Positions 1 to 10,523 of a stretch of DNA of 64,000 nucleotides are shown piece by piece (the stretch's first letter is position 1; every line of letters begins with the position of its first letter). The notes beneath the pieces were generated by a model, which was not told the DNA's origin, did no database searches, and saw only the letters and a program-made list of their open reading frames with translations. The stretch lies in assembly GCA_943787225.1 (NCBI GenBank), contig CALSLP010000004.1, positions 62,001 through 126,000 on the forward strand. The letters run 5' to 3'. The stretch comes from an uncultured Alphaproteobacteria bacterium. GTDB taxonomy: Bacteria > Pseudomonadota > Alphaproteobacteria > MPNO01 > UBA2964. The position numbers and the translations under genes are program-made.

Positions 1-2
1 CG

Positions 3-1109
3 CTGATGGAAGATATTCCCTCGACCCGGCCCGACGTGCTCGGTACCCCGGACGGCCTCTTTATACGCCCAACAATTATGGCAATCTTTGATCTGGTCAA
101 AGACACCGTCATCATCGTCACGCCGATCAGATATGATCAAAACATCACGCCCCAAGGTGCGTTTGATGCCGCGCAGAACCGGCTTCAAGAAGTCGTCGTA
201 GATTTTGACAATAAACTTCCCCATCAACAGGCTGGCATTGGTGCAGCTTCACTTCCCGCGCCTGTTTCAAACACTCCCGCTGACAGGTACAAGGAGATCG
301 TGCGCAAAGCGAAAGAGTATGTTTTCGCCGGTGATGTTTTCCAGGTTGTCCTATCGCAACGTTTTCGAATTCCCTTCAAACTACCACCCTTCTCTCTCTA
401 TCGCGCTCTCAGGAGAACGAACCCGTCACCGTTCCTTTTCTTCCTGAACTTTGGTGATTTCTCAGTCGTCGGATCGAGCCCCGAAATTCTTGTTCGCCTC
501 CGGGACGGCAAAGTCACGCTACGCCCGCTGGCAGGAACTCGTCCGCGCGGCGCAACCACCGTTGAAGATAACGCACTCGCCGAGGAGCTGCTGTCAGACG
601 AAAAAGAATGTGCTGAACATCTGATGCTCCTCGATTTAGGACGCAATGATGTCGGCCGCGTTGCAAAAATCGGCAGCGTTAAAGTGACCGAAAAAATGGT
701 TATCGAGCGCTATTCTCACGTTATGCATATCGTCTCAAATGTTGAGGGTGAGATCGACGACAAACATGATGCGATGGATGCCCTGGCGGGTGGATTTCCT
801 GCCGGTACGGTATCTGGGGCCCCAAAAATTCGTGCAATGGAAATAATCGACGAGCTCGAGACCGAAAAACGTGGGATTTACGCAGGTACCGTTGGCTACT
901 TTTCCGCCAATGGTTCAATGGATACCTGCATCGTGTTGCGCACTGCGATTGTTAAAGACGGCACAATGTATGTGCAGTCAGGTGCTGGCATCGTTGCTGA
1001 CAGCGATCCTGACAGCGAACATCAGGAATGTATCAACAAAGCCCAGGCGCTTGTCCGGGCGGCGGAAGAAGCGGTTAGATATGCCGGCGAAGCCGGCAAT
1101 CAGCTTTGA
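3..1109 (+). CDS. trpE: anthranilate synthase component I (TrpE), 5' truncated by window edge
   Basis: Large subunit of anthranilate synthase; it converts chorismate plus ammonia from TrpG to anthranilate, the first committed step of tryptophan synthesis. The frame is open at the window start: a Leu codon precedes the first Met, and 'LMEDIP' fits the middle of the family, so roughly the N-terminal quarter lies upstream. The remaining ~368 residues carry the chorismate-binding core: PLAGTRPRG, DLGRNDVGRV, YSHVMHIVSNVEG, GGFPAGTVSGAPK and the C-terminal QSGAGIVADSDP with a following Glu. The end overlaps a convergent GNAT gene by 10 nt. The identity is secure. PabB is the alternative, but the nearby trpG, trpD and trpC favour TrpE. 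Confidence 0.95.
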   Translation: MMEDIPSTRPDVLGTPDGLFIRPTIMAIFDLVKDTVIIVTPIRYDQNITPQGAFDAAQNRLQEVVVDFDNKLPHQQAGIGAASLPAPVSNTPADRYKEIVRKAKEYVFAGDVFQVVLSQRFRIPFKLPPFSLYRALRRTNPSPFLFFLNFGDFSVVGSSPEILVRLRDGKVTLRPLAGTRPRGATTVEDNALAEELLSDEKECAEHLMLLDLGRNDVGRVAKIGSVKVTEKMVIERYSHVMHIVSNVEGEIDDKHDAMDALAGGFPAGTVSGAPKIRAMEIIDELETEKRGIYAGTVGYFSANGSMDTCIVLRTAIVKDGTMYVQSGAGIVADSDPDSEHQECINKAQALVRAAEEAVRYAGEAGNQL

Positions 1110-1615
1110 TGCACTAAAACCACTGATTGTTTTGCTTGGCGCTCCGGAACGGACCAATACTTCTTAAGCAGATCTCGAGTTCGCACATAATCCTGAACCT
1201 TAAATCCATGCCCTTTATAAAAATTGATGGCCCATGTCGCTGCGGACCATGTGCCAACCAGTATTGAAGACGTAGTGCCTTTCTGGATATCAAAGATCAA
1301 TTTGCTACCAATGCCACAACGCCTCGTCGCTGTCCGGACATAAGCGTGGCGGATCAACAAAACATCCTGAACTGGCTGCGCGCCCATAACCCCAACGATG
1401 GAATTTTCTTGATCGCAAATGACTTTAAAGGAAACACCGGAGTCTATTTCGCCTTGGAGATCCACAGCTGACATATACGGTTCATGCCAACAATCGGCTG
1501 GAATTACACCTTTATACGCCGCCGCGGCATCGTTAATAACAGCGAGCACCTCGTCAAAATCTTCTGCCCGATAATCACTAACCATGGTGTTGCTCATCGT
1601 GGTTCGGCTTGTCAT
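1100..1615 (-). CDS. GNAT family N-acetyltransferase
   Basis: A 171-residue protein of the GCN5-related acetyltransferase fold. Acetyl-CoA binding motif A is visible as VRTATRRCGIGSKLI (Arg-x-x-Gly-x-Gly) around residues 92-106, followed by a typical C-terminal half (SAATWAINFYKGHGF) in which the motif-B Tyr is present. The substrate cannot be told from sequence. It lies on the opposite strand between trpE and trpG and its stop overlaps the trpE stop region, so it interrupts an otherwise co-directional trp cluster. The ATG at 1615 is the longest start; ATGs at 1597 and 1585 are also possible because no strong Shine-Dalgarno decides. Confidence 0.85.
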   Translation of the reverse strand: MTSRTTMSNTMVSDYRAEDFDEVLAVINDAAAAYKGVIPADCWHEPYMSAVDLQGEIDSGVSFKVICDQENSIVGVMGAQPVQDVLLIRHAYVRTATRRCGIGSKLIFDIQKGTTSSILVGTWSAATWAINFYKGHGFKVQDYVRTRDLLKKYWSVPERQAKQSVVLVHQS

Positions 1616-1722
1616 TGATCACACTCAATCAATCAAAATCCTAGCTTCTGGCTGCTTTCGCTGTCATTTCAGACCTGTTATAAGATCATAATCGGCACAC
1701 TGTCTCATGTTAAGTAATTGAA

Positions 1723-2310
1723 ATGCTGCTCTTAATCGATAATTACGACAGCTTTACCTACAACCTGGTTCACTATTTAGGCGAACTCGGTGCCGAGACA
1801 GCTGTATATCGGAATGATGCGCTGACCGTAGATGGCGCCTTGGCATTGGCCCCCGATGCGATCGTTTTGTCTCCCGGCCCCTGCGATCCAGACCAAGCCG
1901 GAATTTGCGTCGAGCTGATCAAAAAAACAGAAGGCAAAATTCCGATATTAGGGGTGTGCCTTGGTCATCAGTCTATTGCACAGGCCTTTGGGGCGGCTGT
2001 CGTCAGAGCCGGTACGCCTGTTCATGGAAAGCCAAGCAAAATTATTCACGATGGGTCTGGACTGTTTCAGGGTTTGCCGGAGAATTTTGAGGCAATTAGA
2101 TATCATTCTCTAACGGTCGACCCCAATACAATGCCCGACACCCTTACAATCAATGCCAGGACGAATGACGACGTCGTTATGGGCATTTCTCATAATCAGT
2201 GGCCCGTCTATGGTGTTCAGTTCCACCCCGAAAGTATCGATACCGAGCACGGTCATACTATTTTGGGCAATTTTCTTAATTTATCTCGACAATGGAGGAA
2301 TGCGGCATGA
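1723..2310 (+). CDS. trpG: anthranilate synthase component II (glutamine amidotransferase TrpG)
   Basis: Class I glutamine amidotransferase subunit that feeds ammonia from glutamine to TrpE. At 195 residues it has the usual length. The catalytic triad is visible: Cys79 in GVCLGHQ, and His168 and Glu170 in FHPES. The oxyanion-loop motif LSPGPCDP is at about residues 49-56. Its TGA overlaps the ATG of trpD (ATGA at 2307-2310), so the two are translationally coupled. The protein may also serve as PabA for folate synthesis, as in many bacteria with a single copy; that is inference. The 107 nt upstream (1616-1722) must hold its promoter because the GNAT gene is divergent from it. Confidence 0.95.
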   Translation: MLLLIDNYDSFTYNLVHYLGELGAETAVYRNDALTVDGALALAPDAIVLSPGPCDPDQAGICVELIKKTEGKIPILGVCLGHQSIAQAFGAAVVRAGTPVHGKPSKIIHDGSGLFQGLPENFEAIRYHSLTVDPNTMPDTLTINARTNDDVVMGISHNQWPVYGVQFHPESIDTEHGHTILGNFLNLSRQWRNAA

Positions 2311-3351
2311 ATAGCGCCGCCGAAGGGATCAAGCCCCTTCTCAATAAAGTCGCCGCGGGACATAGCTCTTAGCGAACCCGAAGCTGAAAACGCTTTTGAC
2401 ATCATCATGTCAGGGGACGCGACGCCTGCACAAATCGGGGCCTTTCTGATGGCCTTACGTGTACGAGGTGAAACGGTCGACGAAATAACGGCAGCCGCTC
2501 GTATTATGAGATCGAAAGCCCTTATGATCACCGCCCCAGAAAACGCCATAGACGTGGTTGGTACTGGCGGCGATGCAAGCGGTACTCTTAACATCTCGAC
2601 TGGCTCGGCGATTGTTGTTGCTGGATGTGGTGTTCCCATCGCTAAACATGGCAACCGGGCATTATCTTCCCGCGCAGGCGCCGCCGATGTGCTTGGTGCC
2701 CTTGGCGTCAATATCGACTGTGAAATGTCCCTCATCGAGAAATCCATCCGCGAGGCCGGTATCGGCTTTATGATGGCGCCACGGCATCACAGCGCGACGC
2801 GACATGTAGCGGGCCCACGCGTGGAACTCGCGACCAGAACGATATTCAATATTCTCGGCCCCCTCTCGAATCCGGCCGGCGTTAACCGGCTCCTTGTTGG
2901 CGTCTTCGCCAAGGAATGGGTGGAACCCATGGCCGAAGTCCTTGGTAAGCTGGGAGCCGAAAAAGCCTGGGTCATCCATGGTTCAGATGGCATTGATGAA
3001 CTGACAACGACAGGACCTTCTTATGTCTCCGCTTATGAAAACGGTAAAGTAACGAACTTCGAAGTGTCACCAACGGATGCCGGAATTCCTTTCTCCAAGA
3101 TGGAGGACATCAAAGGAGGAGATGCCGAAGAAAATGCCACGGCGATGACAGCCATGCTGAGCGGCGAAAAAGGAGCGTTCCGCGACATTGTCATTTACAC
3201 TGCAGCGGCAGCACTGATTGTCGCCGATAAAGCCAGTGACCTGAAGGAAGGCGCTGCTATCGCCGCCGATGCAATCGATAGCGGGAAAGCCCAGCAAGCA
3301 CTGGCTGCAATGGTCAGTATAACCAACGAAGGCAACGCCACGGCAGCCTGA
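2307..3351 (+). CDS. trpD: anthranilate phosphoribosyltransferase (TrpD) with an apparent +1 frameshift near the N-terminus
   Basis: Transfers phosphoribose from PRPP to anthranilate, the second step of tryptophan synthesis. The body (2407-3351, 314 residues) has the PRPP motif GTGGDASGTLNIST, KHGNRALSS, and the NPAG and HGSDGIDEL segments. The natural start is the ATG at 2307, in an ATGA overlap with trpG; it reads MNSAAEGIKPLLNKVAAGHS and then meets TAG at 2370-2372. The expected continuation LSEPEAENAFDIIM is found one base further on, from CTT at 2368. One extra base at about 2364-2370 therefore breaks the gene. Starting at ATG 2407 would remove about 33 residues of the N-terminal helical domain. 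trpC starts in a TGATG overlap at the 3' end. The family call is firm; whether the shift is real is open. Confidence 0.88.
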
Positions 3352-4169
3352 TGGATAATGTTTTAGAACGAATTTGTGCTGATAAACGCGAGCATATCGC
3401 TGCCTGCAAGGCTGTTCGATCCTTCGATGAAATCGAGAGCGCAGCCCGTGAAACGTCAGCGCCGCGCGGTTTTGCAAACGCTTTGCGGCTCGCCTCAAAG
3501 GACGGCTACGGGATAATTTCCGAAATCAAACGATCTTCGCCGAGCAAGGGGCTTATTCGGCCGGATTTTGATCCGGCGATTCTTGCCACGGCATATCAGT
3601 CCGGTGGCGCGACTTGTATTTCAGTTCTTACAGACACGCCTTATTTTGATGGCAAAGATGAGCATTTAATTGCGGCGAGAAATGCTGTCGATATGCCAAT
3701 CCTGCGTAAAGATTTCATGCTGGATCCGTATCAGATATATGAAGCCCGCGCTTTGGGAGCCGACTGTATTTTGCTCATTATGGCGGCGCTGTCTCAAGAC
3801 GATGCCATTCAACTCGAAAAAATTGCAAATTCTCTGGGAATGGATGCCCTTCTCGAAGTGCATAATGAAGTTGAGTTAGAACAAGCCTTGACGCTTCAAT
3901 CCGACTTAATTGGTATCAATAACCGGAACCTCAAAACGCTCAAAACAGATACGGTCACCACAAAATTACTCGCCAGTAAGGTTCCAGCAGAAAAAATACT
4001 CATCTCTGAAAGTGGTCTTTATACGCCGGAAGATCTCGCTGAGATGGCCAATGCTGGCGCGAGGTGTTTTCTTATCGGTGAATCACTTATGCGTCAGGAC
4101 GATGTCGCAGAAGCCGTTAGAACCCTTCTTGCAAACCCTGTTTTAGCTTCCGAACAAATGGAACAGTGA
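3351..4169 (+). CDS. trpC: indole-3-glycerol phosphate synthase (TrpC)
   Basis: Ring-closing decarboxylase that turns CdRP into indole-3-glycerol phosphate. The 272-residue TIM barrel has the family residues in order: [10 protein letters not shown] (substrate-binding Lys and Ser), [39 protein letters not shown] and ISESGLYTP. It is a stand-alone enzyme, not fused to TrpF; no trpF, trpB or trpA is in the window. The ATG overlaps the trpD TGA, and its own TGA overlaps the GTG start of moaC, so trpG to moeA is probably one transcription unit. Confidence 0.96.
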   Translation: MDNVLERICADKREHIAACKAVRSFDEIESAARETSAPRGFANALRLASKDGYGIISEIKRSSPSKGLIRPDFDPAILATAYQSGGATCISVLTDTPYFDGKDEHLIAARNAVDMPILRKDFMLDPYQIYEARALGADCILLIMAALSQDDAIQLEKIANSLGMDALLEVHNEVELEQALTLQSDLIGINNRNLKTLKTDTVTTKLLASKVPAEKILISESGLYTPEDLAEMANAGARCFLIGESLMRQDDVAEAVRTLLANPVLASEQMEQ

Positions 4170-4669
4170 CCTTGACCCAAAAACCACGCCTCAGCCATAT
4201 CGACGATGATGGCAAAGCCGTTATGGTCGATGTTTCCAGTAAGGACGTCACGAGCCGCGTTGCGACTGCCGGTGGCACTGTTTTGATGGAGCCAGAGACC
4301 ATGCGTCTGGTTCAGGAAGGTGGCATGAAGAAAGGCGACGTTCTTTCCGTCGCCCGTCTCGCCGGCATTATGGGTGCCAAAAAAACACCGGAACTCATTC
4401 CCCTATGCCATCCCCTCGCCCTCCAAAAGATCGACATTGAACTATCACTCGACCCGCAGCGCAACGCGATCGATATAGAGGCTACCTGCAAGGTGGCCGG
4501 ACAAACCGGCGTTGAAATGGAGGCACTGACAGCCGTCTCCATCGCAGCACTCACAATCTACGATATGTGTAAGGCCGTTGATCGTACAATGCGGCTCACT
4601 GACATTCGCCTCCTCGCGAAATCAGGGGGCCAATCAGGCGATTTCCGGGCCGATGAGCAAAGCGCATGA
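4166..4669 (+). CDS. moaC: cyclic pyranopterin monophosphate synthase (MoaC)
   Basis: Acts in molybdenum cofactor synthesis, forming cPMP from the cyclic GTP intermediate made by MoaA. The 167 residues match the usual length. Family motifs are [14 protein letters not shown] near the N-terminus, the active-site [22 protein letters not shown], and [11 protein letters not shown] with the conserved Lys and Asp. The start is GTG at 4166, overlapping the trpC stop by 4 nt (GTGA). It is coupled to moeA by an ATGA overlap. Tryptophan and molybdopterin genes therefore share an operon here. Confidence 0.96.
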   Translation: MTLTQKPRLSHIDDDGKAVMVDVSSKDVTSRVATAGGTVLMEPETMRLVQEGGMKKGDVLSVARLAGIMGAKKTPELIPLCHPLALQKIDIELSLDPQRNAIDIEATCKVAGQTGVEMEALTAVSIAALTIYDMCKAVDRTMRLTDIRLLAKSGGQSGDFRADEQSA

Positions 4670-5883
4670 TCTCCGTCGAAGAGGCCAAAAACAAAATAAA
4701 GGCAGATATGCCTTTGATGCCTCCGGAACAGGTATCCCTTCCTGAAGCGCTGGGTCGCGTTCTGGCGACGAACGTTGCCGCGAGGCGAACACAACCCCCA
4801 CACGCTGTCTCTGCGATGGATGGCTATGCCGTGCGTGCGGAAGATGTTGCGACATTGCCCGCAAAACTGAAAGTCGTCGGCCATGTTCCTGCCGGGCAAG
4901 CCTATGATGGTGCCGTAGCACCTGGCGAGGCAGTCCGTATATTCACCGGAGCGACAGTTCCGCCCGGCGCAGATACCATCGTCATTCAGGAAAACACGGA
5001 AACAAATGGCGAGTTGGTAACGGTTGTTGACGGCAAAGCGCCAACCGGACGCTTTATCAGGCCAGCCGGCCTGGATTTTTCCGAGGGTGACGTCCTTCTA
5101 TCGGCAGGGCGCACAATAACAGCTCGCGATATAGGCTTGGCCGCAGGAATGAACGTCCCCTGGTTAACCGTCCGACGAAAGCCGCGTATCGCGTTGCTCG
5201 CAACTGGCGACGAAATCGTCATGCCCGGAGACCCGATCGGTCCCAACCAAATCGTCAGCTCTAACGGACCGGCTTTGGCGGGTTTTATAACCGCACGGGG
5301 CGGTATTCCTGTCGATCTCGGCATAGCGCCGGATTCAGCAGATACTCTCCGAATTATGGCTGCCGGTGCCAAAGGCGCCGATATGCTTATTACCTGTGGC
5401 GGCGCATCAGTTGGCGATCATGACCTGGTTCAAAAAGTCCTCGGCGAAATTGGGCTTGAGATAGATTTCTGGCGCATCGCCATGCGCCCGGGTAAACCAT
5501 TGATGTTTGGCCATATAGACGAAACCCGCATGCTTGGTTTACCAGGCAACCCAGTTTCATCCCTCGTCTGCGCCACAATTTTCCTTGGCCCCGCCCTTAA
5601 CGCGATGCTCGGCTGTACGGCAGACGATGCGATTTATGAAATCGCTGAACTCACAACAGGATTGCCTGAAAACGATGAGCGTGAGGATTATTTACGGGCC
5701 TCCATCGAACGAAACTCTGACGGCACGCTCTTTGCGACCCCCTTTAATAAACAGGATAGTTCTGTGTTCTCGGGCCTCGCACGGGCTGACGCCTTGATAA
5801 TCCGCGCCCCATTTGCCAGCAAAATCAAAAGCGGTGAACAAGTCCGCATCATGCGACTTGGCGGTGGCGTCCTCAGCATCTGA
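4666..5883 (+). CDS. moeA: molybdopterin molybdenumtransferase (MoeA)
   Basis: Inserts molybdenum into adenylylated molybdopterin, the last general step of Moco synthesis. The 405-residue protein has the MoeA layout: an N-terminal domain with [13 protein letters not shown], a middle domain with [20 protein letters not shown], the MogA-like domain with [30 protein letters not shown] and [10 protein letters not shown], and a small C-terminal beta domain. It starts in an ATGA overlap with moaC. A 127-nt gap then separates it from lexA, which has its own operator and promoter. Confidence 0.96.
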   Translation: MISVEEAKNKIKADMPLMPPEQVSLPEALGRVLATNVAARRTQPPHAVSAMDGYAVRAEDVATLPAKLKVVGHVPAGQAYDGAVAPGEAVRIFTGATVPPGADTIVIQENTETNGELVTVVDGKAPTGRFIRPAGLDFSEGDVLLSAGRTITARDIGLAAGMNVPWLTVRRKPRIALLATGDEIVMPGDPIGPNQIVSSNGPALAGFITARGGIPVDLGIAPDSADTLRIMAAGAKGADMLITCGGASVGDHDLVQKVLGEIGLEIDFWRIAMRPGKPLMFGHIDETRMLGLPGNPVSSLVCATIFLGPALNAMLGCTADDAIYEIAELTTGLPENDEREDYLRASIERNSDGTLFATPFNKQDSSVFSGLARADALIIRAPFASKIKSGEQVRIMRLGGGVLSI

Positions 5884-5907
5884 TTCGAAATTGCGCAAGT
5901 TTCCGGC

Positions 5908-5960
5908 TTGACGTCAAAATAGAACCAAACTAGAACATTTAAAGTGTTTTTGTTTTGTTC
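5908..5960 (+). promoter_or_regulatory. lexA promoter with SOS (LexA) operator
   Basis: A -35 like TTGACG (5908-5913) and a -10 like TAGAAC (5931-5936) are 17 bp apart. A perfect GAAC-N7-GAAC (5922-5936), the reverse complement of the alphaproteobacterial LexA box GTTC-N7-GTTC, covers the -10. A one-mismatch copy, GTTT-N7-GTTC, follows at 5946-5960. The placement implies that LexA represses its own gene; this is inference from the known consensus. Confidence 0.82.
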
Positions 5961-6010
5961 TTTAATTTGCCCAGCGTAGTGCCAAGTATGCGTTTTGCCG
6001 GAGATCAACG

Positions 6011-6700
6011 ATGTTGACCAAAAAACAGTACGATTTACTCCAGTTCATCGACAATCATCTTAAATCCAGAGGTGTATCGCCATCGTTTGATGAAATGAAG
6101 GATGCGTTGGGTTTAAAGTCAAAATCAGGAATCCACCGGCTTATCACGGGGTTGGAAGAACGCGGATTTATCCGCCGCCTGCCCCATCGTGCCCGGGCGC
6201 TGGAGGTACTCCAGTTGCCAGAAAATTTAAAGCCGCCAGAACGAGTGACCTCGGGCTTTACACCAAATGTCATCCAAGGCGGCTTCAACGAAGAACCGGC
6301 AGATCAAGGCGAGGATGGTGTCATCCAAGTACCGCTTTATGGACGAATTGCAGCAGGTCTTCCAATCGAAGCTGTTCGAGATGACACCTCTACGATGGAC
6401 GTACCGGCTTCAATGTTAGGACGTGGCGATCACTATGCTCTCGAGGTTCAGGGAGATTCCATGATCGATGCGGGTATTCATGACGGCGATATCGCGGTCA
6501 TTGAACGACGTGATAATGCCGATAACGGTGCTATCATTGTGGCCCTGGTTGACGATAATGAGGTCACTCTGAAACGCCTGCGCCGCAAAGGACAATCCAT
6601 TGCGCTCGAACCGGCAAACGAACAACACGAAACAAGAATTTTTGGACCTGACCGCGTTAAAGTGCAGGGTAAACTCAAGGCGATTTTACGCCATTACTAA
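6011..6700 (+). CDS. lexA: LexA repressor / SOS transcriptional regulator
   Basis: SOS-response repressor and self-cleaving serine peptidase. The 229 residues comprise an N-terminal winged helix (about 1-65) and a C-terminal peptidase S24 domain. The cleavage dipeptide is Ala115-Gly116 in GRIAAGLP. The catalytic dyad is Ser150 ([11 protein letters not shown]) and Lys188 (VTLKRLRR). The linker (about 70-100) is longer than in E. coli LexA, as is normal in alphaproteobacteria. An SOS operator covers its promoter. The 3' end overlaps the convergent comEC by 26 nt. Confidence 0.97.
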   Translation: MLTKKQYDLLQFIDNHLKSRGVSPSFDEMKDALGLKSKSGIHRLITGLEERGFIRRLPHRARALEVLQLPENLKPPERVTSGFTPNVIQGGFNEEPADQGEDGVIQVPLYGRIAAGLPIEAVRDDTSTMDVPASMLGRGDHYALEVQGDSMIDAGIHDGDIAVIERRDNADNGAIIVALVDDNEVTLKRLRRKGQSIALEPANEQHETRIFGPDRVKVQGKLKAILRHY

Positions 6701-8837
6701 TAGGAAGGCGCCGCGTTTTAAACTCTCGTGGATAACGTGACCAGGGCCGCCGCCCTCCATTGCTTGCTACTGATTTTACAACGATTTTTTCAAAATCAAG
6801 AAAGACCACATGGTTGCCGTTCCGCCACAGATCAAAACGGTCGACAAGGTAGTTTGAATCCCGGCACACCCGTCGACTGACAGGGATCGTTGCAACCACG
6901 ATATCTGCCCTGGAACAATCATCTAAGACCGCCGCAGGGTGCCAAATAAGTGAGATTTGTTGTCCGTTCTTATGGAAAACGCACGCTAAATTGTCACATC
7001 GAATATCTCTCGCATGGTTTTTAGAGTTTTCAAGGCCAATTTGGCTTTTATTTCCGGTTCGCCGTAGCCAGGTCTCAACAACAATCCCTCTTCGGCCCTT
7101 TACAAAAAACAACCCACCATCAGTTTCCCTAACCGCAATCTGATTTCCTGACGACGAAATATAAACGTCCGGCACTGGTAGACCTGGCATCAAAATGATC
7201 GCCCCGAAGATGGGAACTACCCCTAAGTACCGAGCAGAATGTTGCCAAAGACAGACCCACAATCCACCCAGGGTAATCGCGCCGAGTAGCCATCCATTCA
7301 TCGCCGGGAAATCATAAACAGCGCCAGGCAATTCCTGCACGAACTGCGCAATCCAGACGACGCCTTCTATCCCCAAACCCATTGCCGCAAGCGGGTAAGT
7401 CTCTAATCCAAATGGCATCGCGACCATCGCAACGATCGCAAAGGGCATAATCCAGAAACCCGTAATAGGAACAGCAAAAATATTGGCCAGTATGCCGTAC
7501 AGAGCCACTTGGTTAAAATGAAACAAGGCAAATGGAGCCGTCGCGACCCCGGCAACCACTGTCGTAAGCAGGACACCTGCGAGATAAAAAGCTATTCGTC
7601 CGGTGGACGTCCTCGCCTTCAGCGACGAGAGGGATACCCATTCATAAACCGCGACAAGTGCGACAACCGCCGCAAAGGACATCTGAAAACTGACATTAAA
7701 CAGGCTTTCAGGAGCGCATACCAAAATCGCGCAGCCCGCCCATGCCACCATATGCATAGAGATGGCCCGTCGATCAATAATGATCGCCAACAAAGCCAGG
7801 CCGAGCATTAAGAATGCACGCTGTGTCGGCAACGTCATTCCTGAAATCAATAGATAAAAAAAACTGCCCATAAAGGCGCAAACAGCTGCCCACTTCTTTA
7901 TGGGATAATGAAGAGCCAAAGTTTCAAATAGGGATAGCAAAAACCGGCATGCAAAAAACAAAATACCGGCCACTAACCCGATATGAAGCCCCGAAATGGC
8001 CAATAAGTGTGCGAGTCCAGAATCTCGCATCGCCGAAAGCACATCTTCGGGAATACTCCCGCGTTCTCCCGTAATCAACGCTGCCGCTAAACTTCCTGCG
8101 ACTCCCGATACACCTGAAATAATTCGTTCCGTGAGGGATTGCCGAAAACGAGCGACGGCTGTTCTGAGGCCTTTATCTGGTACTGTTTCTAATAATTCAG
8201 GTTTGCGAACAGCATAGCCAACAGCCCCGAGGCTTTTGAAGTACGCATGTTGCGCAAAATTAAAAGCGCCCGGCATCGCTGGTCCGGCGGGGGGATGGAG
8301 AACAGCTAGAACCCGCAACCGGTCCCCCGCCCTAACAGCCGTGTTCACACCCTTGACGGTGATACGAATGCCCGACGGCACTTTTCTTGGTGCTATACGG
8401 TCTATTGTCAAATTTGAAAGAGTGACTCGATGACCACCGCTCTTCGGTTCCCATCGCATGACAGTGCCCACAACCCAAACCGGCCCTATTTTTGCCTCAA
8501 GCACGGGTGCAGAGACGGTGTAGGTTCGAAACTGCGCCGCCGAGAAACCAAGGACGGGTAGGAAGAGCAGCAAGAAAGCGACGGTGTTTCGTCTTATCGC
8601 AGCAATAAATAGCCAACCACAGGTCAAAGCGCTTACGACACCCGGTCCAACCCAGAGTGATGGCTCGCGGGGCAGTTGGAAATAAAAGGCAATACCAACG
8701 GCCAACAGCACCGGGCACCAGAGAACCCAACGCGAGCGTTCTGACGCCACCCACGATATAATCGCCGTGTGCAGCCTATAGACCTTAAAGCCCATTTCAA
8801 CGGTTCTGTTTAACGATGTACCAATTTCTTGGGCCAT
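6675..8837 (-). CDS. comEC: ComEC/Rec2 family DNA-uptake channel protein
   Basis: A 720-residue polytopic inner-membrane protein of the ComEC/Rec2 family, which forms the channel for single-stranded DNA in natural transformation. Several N-terminal hydrophobic segments precede an OB-fold/DUF4131-like region (about 80-230). The Competence domain follows, with the diagnostic [19 protein letters not shown] and further membrane spans. The C-terminal metallo-beta-lactamase domain seen in Gram-positive ComEC is not evident; a short divergent tail is common in alphaproteobacteria. No other competence genes are in the window. It is convergent with lexA and divergent from gltX, and this lexA-comEC-gltX-gltA order is familiar in the class. 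Confidence 0.9.
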   Translation of the reverse strand: MAQEIGTSLNRTVEMGFKVYRLHTAIISWVASERSRWVLWCPVLLAVGIAFYFQLPREPSLWVGPGVVSALTCGWLFIAAIRRNTVAFLLLFLPVLGFSAAQFRTYTVSAPVLEAKIGPVWVVGTVMRWEPKSGGHRVTLSNLTIDRIAPRKVPSGIRITVKGVNTAVRAGDRLRVLAVLHPPAGPAMPGAFNFAQHAYFKSLGAVGYAVRKPELLETVPDKGLRTAVARFRQSLTERIISGVSGVAGSLAAALITGERGSIPEDVLSAMRDSGLAHLLAISGLHIGLVAGILFFACRFLLSLFETLALHYPIKKWAAVCAFMGSFFYLLISGMTLPTQRAFLMLGLALLAIIIDRRAISMHMVAWAGCAILVCAPESLFNVSFQMSFAAVVALVAVYEWVSLSSLKARTSTGRIAFYLAGVLLTTVVAGVATAPFALFHFNQVALYGILANIFAVPITGFWIMPFAIVAMVAMPFGLETYPLAAMGLGIEGVVWIAQFVQELPGAVYDFPAMNGWLLGAITLGGLWVCLWQHSARYLGVVPIFGAIILMPGLPVPDVYISSSGNQIAVRETDGGLFFVKGRRGIVVETWLRRTGNKSQIGLENSKNHARDIRCDNLACVFHKNGQQISLIWHPAAVLDDCSRADIVVATIPVSRRVCRDSNYLVDRFDLWRNGNHVVFLDFEKIVVKSVASNGGRRPWSRYPREFKTRRLPISNGVKSP

Positions 8838-9000
8838 GATTGAAAGAGCACCTGTTTTTTCATCACTCTATGGTATTCCGAGTTTGATATCCCCGCCACT
8901 TCCAGTTGCTGAATTGCGCCCTCGCCTTTCACAAGTAATGCACGATCAACTCAGATGTGTTATCTCCCCCGTCTCATTCGTCCGAAAATGACTGATAAAT

Positions 9001-10404
9001 ATGACTGTCGTAACCAGATTTGCTCCATCACCAACAGGGTTTCTTCATATTGGAGGAGCCAGAACCGCCTTGTTCAACTGGCTTTTTGCCCGCCACCATG
9101 GCGGCAAATATCTCCTGCGCATTGAGGATACAGATCGCAAGAGATCAACACAGGAAGCTATCGATGCCATTCTCGAGGGACTGGCTTGGTTGGGCCTCAA
9201 TGCCGACGAGCCTCCGATCAACCAATCCGCCAACCTCGGGCGCCACACAGAGGTTGCCAATGAGCTTCTAAAAGCAGGAAAAGCATATCACTGCTATTGC
9301 AGTCCGGAAGAATTAACAGCCATGCGTGAAAAAGCGCGGGCAGCAGGAAGCACGCGCCTCTATGACGGAAAATGGCGCGACCGAGACCCCGCCGATGCTC
9401 CAGCCGATATAAAACCCGTCATTCGTTTTAAGGCCCCGATTGAAGGCGAAACAGTAATTCAGGACCTCGTCCAGGGGTCGGTTACTGTCGCTAATTCACA
9501 GCTGGATGATATGATCCTGCTTCGGGCGGATGGCTCCCCAACCTATATGCTATCAGTTGTCGTAGATGACCATGACATGGGAATAACCCACGCTATCCGT
9601 GGCGACGACCACCTCACCAATGCATTTCGGCAGACACAGCTGTTTCAAGCGGCTGGATGGACGCCCCCCGAATATGCACATATCCCTCTTATTCACGGCC
9701 CCGACGGCGCAAAACTGTCCAAACGGCATGGTGCTCTCGGCATCGAAGCATATCGCGAGATGGGTTATCTACCCGAAGCCCTTCTGAATTATCTCATGCG
9801 TCTTGGCTGGAGCCACGGCGACGACGAAATTATTTCTCTAGAACAGGCCATTCAGTGGTTTGAAATTCAGGATGTTGGTCGCGGCGCCGCGCGCATCGAT
9901 TTTGACAAACTATCATCCGTGAATTCGCATTACATTCAAGAAACAGCAGATGAAGTTCTTGCGAGTTTAATTCAGGATTCTGTTGAGAAGGCCGTTCAAC
10001 GCAGCTTTGATTCAACGATGAGTGAACGCCTCGTTCTTGCAATGCCCGGGCTAAAATCACGTGCAAAGACACTTCCCGAACTAATTGAAATTTCTTTATT
10101 TTATTTTTACCCGCGACCTTTAGATATAAATCAGAAAGCGGAGAAATCGTTAGATTCTGAAGCACGAGAACGCCTCGGACGACTTTCCGTGAGCCTGAAA
10201 GAACTGACCCATTGGTCCGAAGAGTCAATTAATGAAGCAATCCATGCTTTTGCAGATAAAGAAGAGATCAAATTGGGTCAAATTGCGCAGCCAATGCGTG
10301 CCGCCCTTACTGGAACAACTGTTTCACCCGGTATCTTTGAGGTCGCAGCAGTCCTCGGTCAGGATGAAGCGATCGGGCGTCTCAATGACGTGATCACCAA
10401 ATAA
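9001..10404 (+). CDS. gltX: glutamate--tRNA ligase
   Basis: Class I aminoacyl-tRNA synthetase charging tRNA with glutamate (possibly also tRNA-Gln in a transamidation route). The 467 residues carry the HIGH-type motif [13 protein letters not shown] (His16-Gly19) and the KMSKS-type motif KLSKR at 238-242. The C-terminal third is the anticodon-binding helical domain. The sequence [21 protein letters not shown] fits the GltX1 type. It lies between the divergent comEC and gltA; the 163 nt upstream must hold its promoter, and I saw no clear -35/-10 pair there. Confidence 0.96.
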   Translation: MTVVTRFAPSPTGFLHIGGARTALFNWLFARHHGGKYLLRIEDTDRKRSTQEAIDAILEGLAWLGLNADEPPINQSANLGRHTEVANELLKAGKAYHCYCSPEELTAMREKARAAGSTRLYDGKWRDRDPADAPADIKPVIRFKAPIEGETVIQDLVQGSVTVANSQLDDMILLRADGSPTYMLSVVVDDHDMGITHAIRGDDHLTNAFRQTQLFQAAGWTPPEYAHIPLIHGPDGAKLSKRHGALGIEAYREMGYLPEALLNYLMRLGWSHGDDEIISLEQAIQWFEIQDVGRGAARIDFDKLSSVNSHYIQETADEVLASLIQDSVEKAVQRSFDSTMSERLVLAMPGLKSRAKTLPELIEISLFYFYPRPLDINQKAEKSLDSEARERLGRLSVSLKELTHWSEESINEAIHAFADKEEIKLGQIAQPMRAALTGTTVSPGIFEVAAVLGQDEAIGRLNDVITK

Positions 10405-10459
10405 TGCCAAGCGATTGAAATGACCGAATTAATCCGTTACCTTCCCGGCACCTCCAGTC

Positions 10460-10467
10460 TTAACCAT
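10460..10467 (+). promoter_or_regulatory. TTAACCAT, CtrA-like half-site upstream of gltA
   Basis: The exact octamer TTAACCAT lies 57 nt before the gltA start, in the 119-nt gap after gltX. This octamer is a known CtrA half-site in Caulobacter-type regulation. A single octamer is expected about twice by chance in a window this size, so the evidence is weak. A small GC-rich hairpin (GAAGCC/GGCTTC, 10484-10497) follows. Confidence 0.3.
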
Positions 10468-10523
10468 ATTGCGCTACTGCACAGAAGCCGGGGCTTCCGC
10501 AAGCGCTACGAAGGGTAGATCGT

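Noticed and set aside
10484..10497. GAAGCC/GGCTTC hairpin upstream of gltA as a possible attenuator or riboswitch
   Set aside because: Only 6 bp with a 2-nt loop and no terminator partner or known leader motif.
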